Assembly: GCA_017532085.1 (NCBI GenBank)
Contig: JAFXJT010000004.1
Location: 62,001-126,000 of the forward strand
Length of the DNA: 64,000 nucleotides
Direction: 5' to 3'
Source: Oscillospiraceae bacterium
GTDB lineage: Bacteria; Bacillota; Clostridia; Oscillospirales; Ruminococcaceae
The position numbers and the translations under genes are program-made. Below are positions 1-8,325 of this stretch, one piece after another; the stretch's first letter is position 1, and every line of letters begins with the position of its first letter. The notes below the pieces were generated by a model. It was given only the letters and a program-made list of their open reading frames with translations, had not been told where the DNA came from and did no database searches.

Positions 1-150
1 CGGAAATGCCATCATCGCAAGCAGTTTGTTCCCTCGACACCGACCTATGGTACGAGCTCTGCCGGTGAGGTTTCGGCGTTGCCGCTGGAGGTATCTGTGG
101 GTGGTGCTACAATTTTTGTTACCAACATTGAACGGTTTGAAAAACTGTGA
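1..150 (+). CDS. darA: Cyclic-di-AMP receptor DarA/PstA-like (PII-like), C-terminal fragment
   Basis: The first 49 codons are the end of a gene that begins before the window. The visible protein ends with VGGATIFVTNIERFEKL. This closely resembles the C-terminus of the PII-like c-di-AMP receptor DarA (YaaQ), where a VGGATVFVL-type strand is followed by a short charged tail. Upstream residues (KQFVPSTPTYG) fit the flexible loop and following strand of that family. DarA trimers bind c-di-AMP in the cytoplasm; downstream targets are poorly known. The stop codon overlaps the holB GTG start (GTGA), so the two are probably translationally coupled. In Bacillus subtilis the same neighbourhood is tmk-yaaQ-yaaR-holB-yaaT, which supports the call. 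The N-terminal half cannot be seen. Confidence 0.82.
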   Translation, partial: RKCHHRKQFVPSTPTYGTSSAGEVSALPLEVSVGGATIFVTNIERFEKL

Positions 151-1127
151 ACCGTCTGCCATATGTTGTGGGCAATGGTGCGCTGCTGCAGGAGCTTCGT
201 ACTATGTGCCGAAATCACCATTTGCCGCATGCGCTGTTGCTGCATGGCGAGCCGGGATGCGGTAAAAAAACCATTGCTCGATGGTTTGCTATGCTGACGC
301 TTTGTGCACATCCCGCAGCAGCTCCCTGTGGAGAATGCCGTGCTTGCCGATTGATTGCAGAGCAGGCACATCCGGATGTGCTGGAAGCAGAACATTCCGG
401 AAAACGCATGGGCTTTTCTGTGGAAACTGTCCGCAAAATCCGTAAGGAAGCCGCTGTGCTGCCCAATAATGGAGAAAAACGGATTTTTTGTTTCCTGGAT
501 GCGGATGGTATGAGCGTACAAGCGCAGAATGCGCTGCTCAAATCGGTAGAAGAACCGCCGCCTTCGGCTTGCTTTGTCTTTACTGCACAAACTCCCGGTG
601 TATTGCTGCCCACACTGCTTTCCCGTATGACCGTAAAGGCCGTGTTCCCTGTATCCAAAGGCGAGTGTGCTGAGGCGCTTCTTCGTCGTGGCTATGCAGA
701 GCAGGAGGTGCAGCGTGCTGTTTCTCGTTATGACGGCAATATCGGAAAATGCATTTCCTTTTTGGAGGATGAAGCAGTCCGGCAGGCGACTGAGCTTGCT
801 GCGGAATGCACGCACGCCATTGCAGCAAGGGATGAATATCAGATGCTGCGCTGTTTGACAGCGGCTGCTGCCGATCGGGATCGTTATCGGCAGGTGCTGC
901 TGCTGCTGGATACACAGATTCGGGATGCTGCGCTTTTGACTTTGGATGGCAGCTTCGATCGCTTAGGCTGCGATCGTATTGGCGCTGAGGCGCTCTCAAA
1001 GGAGATGACTCCCACACGCACCGCCAAAATGCACGGCGCCATTCTGGAGGCTCTGACGGATCTGGATGGCAATGTGGGATCTGTGCTTTCTGCCACTGCA
1101 CTTTGTGCAGCGTTGATGCGATGCTGA
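147..1127 (+). CDS. holB: DNA polymerase III subunit delta' (clamp-loader subunit)
   Basis: This 326-residue protein is the delta' subunit of the clamp loader, which opens and loads the sliding clamp during replication. A Walker A motif GEPGCGKKT lies at residues 34-42. A zinc-binding cysteine set follows at C53, C61, C64 and C67 (CGECRAC), as in DnaX/HolB proteins. The stretch NALLKSVEEPP (near residue 130) is the typical sensor region of this AAA+ family. The start is a GTG overlapping the darA stop by four bases. The C-terminal third is divergent, as is usual for delta'. ricT follows after 33 bases in the same direction. The Walker A suggests nucleotide binding, but delta' proteins are often ATPase-inactive. 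Confidence 0.9.
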   Translation: MNRLPYVVGNGALLQELRTMCRNHHLPHALLLHGEPGCGKKTIARWFAMLTLCAHPAAAPCGECRACRLIAEQAHPDVLEAEHSGKRMGFSVETVRKIRKEAAVLPNNGEKRIFCFLDADGMSVQAQNALLKSVEEPPPSACFVFTAQTPGVLLPTLLSRMTVKAVFPVSKGECAEALLRRGYAEQEVQRAVSRYDGNIGKCISFLEDEAVRQATELAAECTHAIAARDEYQMLRCLTAAAADRDRYRQVLLLLDTQIRDAALLTLDGSFDRLGCDRIGAEALSKEMTPTRTAKMHGAILEALTDLDGNVGSVLSATALCAALMRC

Positions 1128-1160
1128 GTTCTTGTAAAATTAGATATTGGATGGTATAGT

Positions 1161-2396
1161 ATGACTGAAATCATAGGAGTCAAATTCAAAAGCGGCGGCA
1201 AGGTGTATTCTTTTGCACCGGGTCCGTTCTCACCGCCTGAGGGCAGCTATGTCGTTGTAGAGACTGCCAGAGGTCCTGAATGCGGCATGGTAGCTGTACG
1301 GCGGCATGAGGTGCCGGATGAAACGCTGAGTATGCCGCTGAAACCGATTCTTCGGCTGGCAACAGCAGAGGATATGGAAATTCTGGAGCGGAATAAACGC
1401 TATATGGAAGAGGCGTTTCGGGTTTGTACAGAACGCATTGCAGCAAGAAATCTGCCTATGAATCTGGTGGATGTGGAATGCGGTTTTGACAGCAACAAGC
1501 TCATCTTTTATTTTACAGCCGAATCTCGTGTGGATTTTCGTGAGCTGGTTAAGGATCTTGCCTCTGCATTTCATGTGCGGATTGAACTGCGGCAGATCGG
1601 TGATCGTGATGAAGCGAAGCTTTTGGGCGGTCTTGGTATTTGCGGAAGAGAGTTTTGCTGTAAGGGTTATCTGACCGATTTTCAGCCCATCACCATTAAA
1701 ATGGCAAAAGAGCAGGGCCTTGCACTGAATCCTACGAAAATCTCCGGCGCCTGCGGCAGATTGATGTGTTGCCTGCGTTATGAAAGTCCTGTATATGAGG
1801 AGCTTATGAAGTTTATTCCCAAGGTAGGCTCTACGGTAATATTGCCCGGTGAATTGCCTGTACGTGCATATGTTATGGAGGCAAATCTGGTCAGCGGAAA
1901 GCTGCGTGTGAAGCCGGAAAACTCTGAGCTGCCCATTACGGTGGATTATACGGAGGTAGAGCGCCTGCAGGATCTGAGCCGTCGTATGACCAAGGAGGAT
2001 CTGCGGGAAAAGCGTGAGCCTGCTCCTCGCCCGGCCGCAAAGCCTGCAGAGGTACAAAAAACTGCTGCTGCGGAAAAGCCGGTAGAAGAACCTGCACCGC
2101 AGCCATCGGTTCTGCACCCCGAATTCGGAGAGAAGGTTCACTCGAAGCCTTCGGCACAGACCGATGAGGGACAGAATACCCCTGCAGTCAAACCCCAGCG
2201 CAAGCATCATTATCGTGGCCACGGCAGCGGTAATCGAGGTGACAAACAGCCTGCACAGAACGGTGCAAAACGTGCTGAAGATACCGCTTCCAATCATAAT
2301 AACAGCGGCAATGCAAATACTAAGCGAAATCATTATCGTCCGCATAAGCCGAGAACACCCAGACCGCCTCGTCCACAAGGAGAAGGGCAAGGATAA
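1161..2396 (+). CDS. ricT: PSP1-domain protein RicT (YaaT-like), with long basic tail
   Basis: Residues 1-270 match the PSP1 family (RicT/YaaT), including GICGREFCCKGYL and SGACGRLMCCLRYE. Cysteines at 161, 166, 167, 198 and 203 sit at the positions reported as iron-sulfur ligands in B. subtilis RicT. There RicT works with RicA and RicF (Y complex) to stimulate RNase Y-dependent mRNA processing and influences sporulation and competence. The gene directly follows holB, as in Bacillus. From about residue 285 the protein carries roughly 125 extra residues of low complexity, first rich in Pro/Ala/Glu and then in His/Asn/Arg/Lys (ending KPRTPRPPRPQGEGQG). This makes it 411 residues instead of about 275. 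No ricA or ricF is visible in the window. The ATG start has only a weak ribosome binding site. Confidence 0.88.
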   Translation: MTEIIGVKFKSGGKVYSFAPGPFSPPEGSYVVVETARGPECGMVAVRRHEVPDETLSMPLKPILRLATAEDMEILERNKRYMEEAFRVCTERIAARNLPMNLVDVECGFDSNKLIFYFTAESRVDFRELVKDLASAFHVRIELRQIGDRDEAKLLGGLGICGREFCCKGYLTDFQPITIKMAKEQGLALNPTKISGACGRLMCCLRYESPVYEELMKFIPKVGSTVILPGELPVRAYVMEANLVSGKLRVKPENSELPITVDYTEVERLQDLSRRMTKEDLREKREPAPRPAAKPAEVQKTAAAEKPVEEPAPQPSVLHPEFGEKVHSKPSAQTDEGQNTPAVKPQRKHHYRGHGSGNRGDKQPAQNGAKRAEDTASNHNNSGNANTKRNHYRPHKPRTPRPPRPQGEGQG

Positions 2397-2422
2397 GGCT
2401 CAAGAGAAATATGAGAACAGAA

Positions 2423-2462
2423 AAACCGCATCCGATATCGTTTTTGATATCGGATGCGGTTT
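2423..2462. terminator. Bidirectional terminator between ricT and ispE
   Basis: A perfect 17-bp inverted repeat (2423-2439 with 2446-2462) around a 6-nt loop lies between the convergent ricT and ispE genes. T-rich and A-rich flanks fit Rho-independent termination on both strands. Confidence 0.88.
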
Positions 2463-2466
2463 GATA

Positions 2467-3378
2467 TTAGTCGATTTTTGCAATTGCAAGTGGATGTTCG
2501 CCGGATTCTGTCAGCTGCACTACACCATGAGAGACTGTTTGACAGACTGTTACAAAAGGCAGCTTTGCATTGCGAAGCGCCTCGGCGCAGGCGTGGGCTT
2601 CTGTTTGAGAGGCAAATCCGCAAAAGACAGCTGCACCGCTGCCGGAAAGAACAGGATTTGCGTGATGCTGCAGCATAATGGTACGGATCTGCCGGATTTC
2701 TTCCAGATCGGTTACTGCGTCAAAGGCGTTTGCGCAAACGGGGAACAAATCCGATGGTTCTTGATAAAGCTGCTGCAACACGGCATCGGTGGAGGGTTTG
2801 GGCGGTGCCGCAAGATGATCTATGCGTCCATAAGCTTGTGGCGTTGAAACCCCTTCATTTCCCTTTGCCAGCACAAGAATGCGCGCGGGCGGAGCAGCCA
2901 GCGGCGTTAACCGCTCTCCGATGCCTTCTGCCAGAACAGTGCCGCCCATCAAAAAGAAGGGGACATCTGCACCGAGCTTTGCTGCAATGGTATGCAATTG
3001 TGCATTGGATACGGGGAGCGAAAGCAAAGCACGCAGTCCAAGCAATGCGGCTGCACAATCGGCACTGCCGCCGCCCATGCCTGCTTGTGAGGGAATCTGT
3101 TTCTCCAGATGCATGGCAATACCGCAGGGGGCATCGCCCAGCAGCGCCATGGCAGCTTTTGTGACCAGATTCCGTGCATCGCAGGGAATCCCTTCCACAT
3201 TGCAGCTCAGAGAAAATGGAGTGTCTGCTCCGACTTTTCGTATCGTCAGCATATCATACACGGAAACTGTCTGGAATATGCTGCGCAGAGTATGATAGCC
3301 ATCCGCACGTTTGCCTGTAATATCCAGTGAAAGATTCACCTTAGCAGGCACTTTCAAAATCAACGTATCAGCGTCCAT
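2467..3378 (-). CDS. ispE: 4-diphosphocytidyl-2-C-methyl-D-erythritol kinase
   Basis: IspE phosphorylates the 2-hydroxyl of CDP-methylerythritol in the MEP (non-mevalonate) isoprenoid pathway. The 303-residue protein has the N-terminal PAKVNLSLDI motif with the conserved lysine and the family GYHTLRSIF segment. It also has the GHMP-kinase ATP loop PSQAGMGGGSADCAA near residue 95 and a C-terminal SGSGAAVFCGF glycine motif. It is the last gene of the run trmB-smallORF-pyrC-lrp-aminotransferase-ispE and starts seven bases after the aminotransferase stop. A GGGAG ribosome binding site precedes the ATG. A strong bidirectional terminator follows. Length and motifs are normal for the family. Confidence 0.95.
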   Translation of the reverse strand: MDADTLILKVPAKVNLSLDITGKRADGYHTLRSIFQTVSVYDMLTIRKVGADTPFSLSCNVEGIPCDARNLVTKAAMALLGDAPCGIAMHLEKQIPSQAGMGGGSADCAAALLGLRALLSLPVSNAQLHTIAAKLGADVPFFLMGGTVLAEGIGERLTPLAAPPARILVLAKGNEGVSTPQAYGRIDHLAAPPKPSTDAVLQQLYQEPSDLFPVCANAFDAVTDLEEIRQIRTIMLQHHANPVLSGSGAAVFCGFASQTEAHACAEALRNAKLPFVTVCQTVSHGVVQLTESGEHPLAIAKID

Positions 3379-3385
3379 TGGATGA

Positions 3386-4576
3386 TCACTCCCGGCTGTT
3401 TGTGTTATGGCGCTTAATAAAGCGTTCCATGCGGTCGGCAGCTTCGGTCAGATGCTTTAAGGAATAGGCGTAGGAGATTCGTACATGTTCCTTGCCGCTG
3501 TCACCGAATGCGGTACCGGGCACCACTGCAACCTTTTCTTCTTTCAGCAGTGTTTCGCAGAAGGTTTCTGCATCCATGCCGGTTGAAGCGATGCAGGGGA
3601 ACAGATAGAACGCACCGGCAGGCGGAAAACAGGTCAGACCCATTTCATGAAAACGACGAAGCATATAACGGCGGCGGTGATCATATTCCTCTGCCATGCG
3701 TTCAACTTCGTTATCACAATTGGTCAGAGCTTCAATGGCGGCTCGCTGGCTGATCATCGGCGCACACATAATACCATATTGATGGATTTTTAATGCTTGT
3801 TGGATAATCGGTGCAGGACCTGCCATCCAACCAAGCCGCCAACCGGTCATGGCAAATGCTTTGGAGAATCCATTGACCACCACGGTACGCTCCTGCATAC
3901 CTTCCAGTGTCGCAATGGAGCAATGCTTTGTGCCATAGGTCAGCTCGGAATAGATCTCATCGGAAAGCACCATCAAATTGGTTGTGCGGATCAGCTCGGC
4001 CAATGGAAGATAATCCTCTTTGGACATAATGGCACCGGTGGGGTTGTTGGGATAGGAAAGCACCAGCAGCTTTGCGTTAGGATGTGCGTGCAAGGCCGCC
4101 CGGAGGGTATCGGCAGTCAGACGGAATTCATCCTCATGACGCGTGGGCAGCGGAACAGGCACGCCGTCTGCCATAGAGACCAGTGGTGCATAACAGACAA
4201 AACAAGGCTCGGTAATAAGCACCTCATCGCCGGGATTGAGCAGAGAACGGAAGGTCAGATCAACGGCTTCAGAGCCGCCCACTGTTACAATCACTTCATG
4301 ATCCGGATCATAGGAAAGCTGATGACGGCGCTCCATAAACCCGGCAATTTCATGGCGAAGCTGCAGCAGACCGGCATTGCCGCCGTAAATGATCACTTGC
4401 CGTTCCAGAGTATTGATGGCAGCGGAACGGATTGTCCATGGAGTACGGAAATCCGGCTCACCTACGCCCAAAGAGATGACACCCTCCATGGTTTCTGCCA
4501 GATCGAAAAAGCGGCGGATGCCGGAGGGCTTGATTTCCATGGCACGTTTGGAGAGAATCTGGTCATATGAGATCAC
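3386..4576 (-). CDS. PLP-dependent class I/II aminotransferase
   Basis: This is a fold-type I aminotransferase of 396 residues. The PLP lysine is K239 in GFSKAFAMTGWRLGW, with R247 the likely substrate carboxylate-binding arginine. N177 in SYPNNPTG and D206 in SDEIYS complete the cofactor site. The N-terminal SLGVGEPDFRTP is typical of the aspartate/aromatic (AspC/PatA-like) subgroup, so transfer between an amino acid and 2-oxoglutarate is expected. The exact substrate cannot be read from sequence. Its ATG overlaps the stop of the upstream Lrp/AsnC-type regulator gene by four bases (ATGA), implying co-translation and perhaps control by that regulator. The gene sits between pyrC/lrp and ispE without an obvious metabolic link to either. 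Confidence 0.9.
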   Translation of the reverse strand: MISYDQILSKRAMEIKPSGIRRFFDLAETMEGVISLGVGEPDFRTPWTIRSAAINTLERQVIIYGGNAGLLQLRHEIAGFMERRHQLSYDPDHEVIVTVGGSEAVDLTFRSLLNPGDEVLITEPCFVCYAPLVSMADGVPVPLPTRHEDEFRLTADTLRAALHAHPNAKLLVLSYPNNPTGAIMSKEDYLPLAELIRTTNLMVLSDEIYSELTYGTKHCSIATLEGMQERTVVVNGFSKAFAMTGWRLGWMAGPAPIIQQALKIHQYGIMCAPMISQRAAIEALTNCDNEVERMAEEYDHRRRYMLRRFHEMGLTCFPPAGAFYLFPCIASTGMDAETFCETLLKEEKVAVVPGTAFGDSGKEHVRISYAYSLKHLTEAADRMERFIKRHNTNSRE

Positions 4577-5049
4577 GAAACAACGCTCCTCTCATCATCC
4601 GGCTCTTCAATAATCAGAATACCTTTTTCTTTATAATGCTTCAGAACAAAGTGCGTTGCTGTCGAGAGCACACCATCCAGAGCAGAAAGCCGCTGTGCTA
4701 CAAAAGCAGCAATATCCCGCAGGTTGGAGCCCTTTACCGTGAGACCCAAGTCATATCCGCCGGACATCAGAGTAACGGAATCCACTTCCGGATAAGCAGT
4801 AATGATCCGTGCAATCTCCTCGAAGCCGCAATCGGGCTTAGGGGTTACTTTCAGCTCGATATAAGCACTGACGGTATCCTGATCGGCAAGCTCATCATCC
4901 AGAATCACGCTGTAACCACGGATGATGCCGTCATGTTCCATTTGCTCAATCATCTGTGCCACTTCATCCTCAGTCCGATTGGTCATAGCGGCGAGTTCTG
5001 CATTGCTCAGCCGTGCATTTTGCTTCAAAAGCTGTAGAATTTCTTTCAT
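4573..5049 (-). CDS. Lrp/AsnC-family transcriptional regulator
   Basis: The 158-residue protein has an N-terminal winged helix-turn-helix (about residues 5-50, NAELAAMTNRTEDEVAQMI). A RAM/AsnC ligand-binding domain follows (about 65-140), including the strand-turn MSGGYDLGLTVKG that is typical of the amino-acid effector site. Lrp/AsnC proteins form dimers or octamers and respond to amino acids. Because its stop overlaps the aminotransferase start, it probably regulates amino-acid metabolism and may control this operon; that link is inferred. The C-terminus is extended by about 15 residues rich in acidic residues (IIEEPDDERS). A GGGAG ribosome binding site lies before the ATG. Confidence 0.9.
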   Translation of the reverse strand: MKEILQLLKQNARLSNAELAAMTNRTEDEVAQMIEQMEHDGIIRGYSVILDDELADQDTVSAYIELKVTPKPDCGFEEIARIITAYPEVDSVTLMSGGYDLGLTVKGSNLRDIAAFVAQRLSALDGVLSTATHFVLKHYKEKGILIIEEPDDERSVVS

Positions 5050-5071
5050 GATGAATGCTCCCTTCTGTAAA

Positions 5072-6361
5072 TCAGTATGTTATGGCGGTAAAGGCATCAT
5101 CCCGATAGCGGATAATGCCGTCGGAAATGGTCAGCATAGGCTTGCCTGTCAGGGTCATGCCTTTGAATGCAGTATTACGGGATTTGGAGTGCAGCCGCAT
5201 CGGATCTACAGTCCATTGTTTTTGGGTATCGACCAGCACCAGATCCGCTGCAGCACCCTTTGTAAGCGTAGGGATCGGCAAATGCAGAATGGTGCGGGGA
5301 TTGACACACATCAACTGTACGATCTGTTGGAGTGTCAGCCGATTGGTGTGATAGAGTGCGGTGAGCGTCGCAGCAAGAGAGGTTTCCAGACCGACAATGC
5401 CGTTTGGAGCGGTTTCGAAATCCGCCTTTTCATGCGGTGCATGCGGCGCATGATCGGTAATGATACAGTCAATGGTGCCATCCAAGATGCCTTCGATGAT
5501 AGCTTTTCTGTCCTCTTCGGTGCGCAGCGGCGGATTCATACGATAGTCCGCATCACGAGTGAGAAGCTTCTCTTCGGTCAGCATAAAGTAATGGGGGGCG
5601 GTTTCGCAGGTTGCGGGAACGCCCTCTGCCTTTGCTTGTCGGATCAGCTCCACACTGCCTTTTGTACTGACATGGCAGATATGAATGGGAGCACCGGTTT
5701 TTTTGGCGATAGAAAGCTCACGTGCGGTAATGCTGTCCTCGGAACGGCGGTCCATACCCTTGACACCTAATTGCCGTGCAATGTCCCCGGCATTGATGAT
5801 GCCGCCATTGATGATCGAAAGATCTTCGCAATGAGAAACCACAGGAATACCCAGTGATGCAGCCTTGCACATTGCAGCTTCCATAAGGGCATCATCGGCA
5901 ACGGGTCTGCCGTCATCGGAAAGTGCTGCTGCACCTGCATCACGCAAAGCTGCATAATCGGCAAGTGCTTTGCCCTGCATTCCTTGTGTCAGACAACCTG
6001 CTTGCAGAACCGTGACACCGGTTTCCTCAGCGCGTTTCAGAAATTCTTTCAGAATCAACGGATCATCCATGGGCGGAGTGGTATTGGGCATACAAAGCAC
6101 GCCGGTTACACCGCCTGCCAGCGCAGCAGCGGCACCGCTTTGCAGATCTTCCTTATGCGTCTGACCCGGATCCCGGAAATGCACGTGCATATCAAACAAT
6201 CCGGGCAGTGCAGTCAGAGAGGTTCCGTCGATGTTGATATCGGCATCGACATGCAGTGTGGCTGCTACCTGAGAGATCTTACCGTTTTCCAGTAAAATAT
6301 CGCAGCGTTCATCCCGCACGGTATCCACCGCACGAACAGATCGGATACAAATTGTTTGCAT
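5072..6361 (-). CDS. pyrC: Dihydroorotase
   Basis: Dihydroorotase cyclises N-carbamoyl-aspartate to dihydroorotate, the third step of pyrimidine synthesis. The metal-binding motif DMHVHFRDPGQTHKED lies near residue 60. CMPNTTPPMDD, HICHVST and ITDHAPHAPHEKADFE, seen further on, are class I dihydroorotase signatures. I prefer the ATG at 6361 (429 residues) because GGGGTG lies ten bases upstream. A TTG three codons earlier (6370) is the alternative but is too close to that site. No other pyrimidine gene is nearby. The gene lies between a 65-residue ORF and the Lrp-type regulator within the trmB-ispE run. Confidence 0.94.
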   Translation of the reverse strand: MQTICIRSVRAVDTVRDERCDILLENGKISQVAATLHVDADINIDGTSLTALPGLFDMHVHFRDPGQTHKEDLQSGAAAALAGGVTGVLCMPNTTPPMDDPLILKEFLKRAEETGVTVLQAGCLTQGMQGKALADYAALRDAGAAALSDDGRPVADDALMEAAMCKAASLGIPVVSHCEDLSIINGGIINAGDIARQLGVKGMDRRSEDSITARELSIAKKTGAPIHICHVSTKGSVELIRQAKAEGVPATCETAPHYFMLTEEKLLTRDADYRMNPPLRTEEDRKAIIEGILDGTIDCIITDHAPHAPHEKADFETAPNGIVGLETSLAATLTALYHTNRLTLQQIVQLMCVNPRTILHLPIPTLTKGAAADLVLVDTQKQWTVDPMRLHSKSRNTAFKGMTLTGKPMLTISDGIIRYRDDAFTAITY

Positions 6362-6380
6362 AGACTTCAAGCACCCCGTT

Positions 6381-6578
6381 CTATGATTTCAATTTTTTCA
6401 GCAGCCTTCTGAGCTGCCGAATGGTATACGGCTTGACGGCATGCCAAAGCCGATTGCCGCAGGCTTTCAGATCTTGTTTCCCGAATGCGCCCAGCGGCTG
6501 TTGATCCTGCTGTAATTTGCCGTAGCCGAACGTCAGAAAGCTGCGGCCGTTTTTTCCTTTGAACGTCCATTGCGGCAT
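6381..6578 (-). CDS. Small basic protein of unknown function (65 aa)
   Basis: I do not recognise this protein. It starts at an ATG with a good AGGAGC site six bases upstream and ends about 20 bases before pyrC, so it fits neatly between trmB and pyrC. It begins MPQWTFKGKNGRSFLTFGYG and ends in a very basic helix (TIRQLRRLLKKLKS), with no membrane segment, signal peptide or cysteine motif. The charge suggests nucleic-acid or membrane-surface contact, but this is only inference. The ribosome binding site and operon position are the main reasons for calling it real. Confidence 0.6.
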   Translation of the reverse strand: MPQWTFKGKNGRSFLTFGYGKLQQDQQPLGAFGKQDLKACGNRLWHAVKPYTIRQLRRLLKKLKS

Positions 6579-6587
6579 AATAAGCTC

Positions 6588-7292
6588 CTATCTGCCCGTT
6601 TGTGATTCCTGTTTGGGCGGTACTGCGGCATCCTGAACAGCAGGAGGCACCGCAATCAGGAATTTGATCGTTTTTCCCTCTGCCGAAAACATAGTTTCAT
6701 GTTCGGTGCGGATGTTGTCTGCAGGCTCTTCGGCATGCAAATGATCGGTGCGAAAGAGGATTGTCCAGCCGCTTTCTTCAAAATAGCGGATGGATTCATA
6801 AAACAGATCATCATCATCGGTTTTGAAATGCAGTTCGCCCTTCAGAATGGCTTGATACTGAATGAGCTGGCGCGGATGGGTGAGACGGCGCTTTTTGTGT
6901 GAGGGCTTTGGCCAGGGATTGCAGAAATTGATATAGATACGATCCACGCAGTCCTCGGGCGAAAGCACTTCGGAAACACGTTCGATATTCAGAATCGCAA
7001 GCCGGATATTATCGGGTTCTCTGCCCACAGCCGCAAAAGCGGCCTCAGTTTTGCGTTTTGCCATACCGAGCATTTCACTTTTGATATCCAGAGCCAGATA
7101 ATTGTTTTCAGGTCTTGTGGATGCTGCCTGCGAAACCCAACCGCCTTTTCCGCAGCCAAACTCTACATAAAAGGGCTGATCGGGACGGGCATAACAGCTG
7201 CGCCATTTTCCACGCAGGGAAAAGGCATCATCCATACAAAAGGGGGAAGCGGCGATTTCCGGTCTTGCCCATGGTTTATGACGAATTCTCAT
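6588..7292 (-). CDS. trmB: tRNA (guanine-N7-)-methyltransferase
   Basis: TrmB methylates N7 of G46 in the variable loop of tRNA using S-adenosylmethionine. The 234-residue protein has the SAM loop EFGCGKG at residues 44-50 and the acidic strand LALDIKSEM. It also has the family motif FCNPWPKPSHKKRRLTHP and FKTDDDD, where catalytic and tRNA-contacting residues lie. It is the first gene of the minus-strand run, behind a near-consensus promoter at 7332-7360 and an AAGGAG site. The C-terminus extends about 20 residues past the usual end (QDAAVPPKQESQTGR) and looks disordered. Confidence 0.95.
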   Translation of the reverse strand: MRIRHKPWARPEIAASPFCMDDAFSLRGKWRSCYARPDQPFYVEFGCGKGGWVSQAASTRPENNYLALDIKSEMLGMAKRKTEAAFAAVGREPDNIRLAILNIERVSEVLSPEDCVDRIYINFCNPWPKPSHKKRRLTHPRQLIQYQAILKGELHFKTDDDDLFYESIRYFEESGWTILFRTDHLHAEEPADNIRTEHETMFSAEGKTIKFLIAVPPAVQDAAVPPKQESQTGR

Positions 7293-7331
7293 GAGATCTC
7301 CTTATTCTTCACAAGTTGATAGATTTTTTTC

Positions 7332-7360
7332 ATTATAGCATATTCTTTGAAAAATTGCAA
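7332..7360 (-). promoter_or_regulatory. SigA-type promoter for the trmB operon
   Basis: On the minus strand TTGCAA (7355-7360) and TATAAT (7332-7337) are separated by 17 bp. It is divergent from and adjacent to the esterase promoter. Confidence 0.75.
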
Positions 7361-7361
7361 C

Positions 7362-7391
7362 TTGACAAGACGGGAACTTTTTCAGTATAAT
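7362..7391 (+). promoter_or_regulatory. SigA-type promoter for the esterase gene
   Basis: TTGACA at 7362-7367 and TATAAT at 7386-7391 are both consensus hexamers with an 18-bp spacer. A GGAGGG ribosome binding site follows at 7401, so the leader is very short. Confidence 0.82.
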
Positions 7392-7410
7392 GAGAAAAAT
7401 GGAGGGATGA

Positions 7411-8244
7411 ATGATGTCAAACCGAATTGCATTGAATGTTTCCTATGAAAAGGCGGAATTGCATCCGCCAAAAGAGCTGCCCACATTGGAACCGATATTG
7501 CTGCAGGCTTCTCAAGAGAATGAGAAAAAACAGCGTCCTGCCGTCATTATTTGTCCGGGCGGCGGATATGATTATTGTTCTGAGCGTGAGGCAATACCGG
7601 TGGCAATGCGTTTTGCAGGCTTTGGCGTACAGGCATTTGTGCTGCGTTACAGCACCTATCGCAAGCCCTTTCCGCTTGCATTGACAGAACTTGCGGCTGC
7701 AGTCTCCTATGTACGCACCCATGCAGAGGAATATGAAGTGGATCCGCAGCGGATCGCCGTATGCGGATTTTCTGCCGGCGGTCATCTCGCTGCCAGTCTT
7801 GCAGTGCATTGGAATCACGCATTTCTGCACAAAATTATGGGAGATCCTGCCTTCTATCGACCCAATGCACAGATATTATGTTATCCTGTCATTACAGCAG
7901 GCGAGTATACGCACCGGGGTTCCATTGTGAATCTGGTGGGTGAGCAGCCTTCTGCGGAGGCCCTTGCCATGGTTGCTTTGGAGCAGCAGGTTAGTATGGA
8001 TACACCGCCTGCTTTTCTATGGCATACCAGCAATGATGATTGTGTATCGGTTCGTAATAGTCTGGATTATTTGCAGGCATTGGCAGCGCATGCGATTCCC
8101 TTTGAATCGCATATTTATCCGCTGGGCTGTCATGGACTATCGCTTTCGGATGAAACCACTGCCATGGGTGATTGGCATTGCAATTCGGTATGCGAGCCAT
8201 GGTTTTCGGCTTGCATTGCATGGATTCGAAGAGGATATCAATGA
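7411..8244 (+). CDS. Alpha/beta hydrolase, acetyl-esterase/lipase type
   Basis: A cytoplasmic 277-residue alpha/beta hydrolase with no signal peptide. The oxyanion region is CPGGGYDYCSERE, the nucleophile elbow is GFSAGGHLA (serine near residue 120) and the acid is probably in HTSNDDCVSV. The catalytic histidine is in GCHGLSL. This order matches the Aes/BD-FAE group that removes acetyl or feruloyl groups from plant polysaccharide fragments. The substrate here is inferred only from that similarity. The gene stands alone behind its own strong promoter and in front of a bidirectional terminator. Two ATGs (7411, 7414) are possible starts. Confidence 0.85.
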   Translation: MMSNRIALNVSYEKAELHPPKELPTLEPILLQASQENEKKQRPAVIICPGGGYDYCSEREAIPVAMRFAGFGVQAFVLRYSTYRKPFPLALTELAAAVSYVRTHAEEYEVDPQRIAVCGFSAGGHLAASLAVHWNHAFLHKIMGDPAFYRPNAQILCYPVITAGEYTHRGSIVNLVGEQPSAEALAMVALEQQVSMDTPPAFLWHTSNDDCVSVRNSLDYLQALAAHAIPFESHIYPLGCHGLSLSDETTAMGDWHCNSVCEPWFSACIAWIRRGYQ

Positions 8245-8261
8245 ACATGACAGAATCAAAC

Positions 8262-8304
8262 AAACCGGCATCCGGAAAGCATTTGCTTTTTGGATGCCGG
8301 TTTT
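8262..8304. terminator. Bidirectional terminator between esterase and c-di-GMP protein genes
   Basis: A 12-bp inverted repeat (8262-8273 with 8292-8303) contains a smaller inner hairpin. It lies between two convergent genes and is followed by a T run. Confidence 0.8.
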
Positions 8305-8325
8305 GTTATGCAGAGAATTCGCAAA

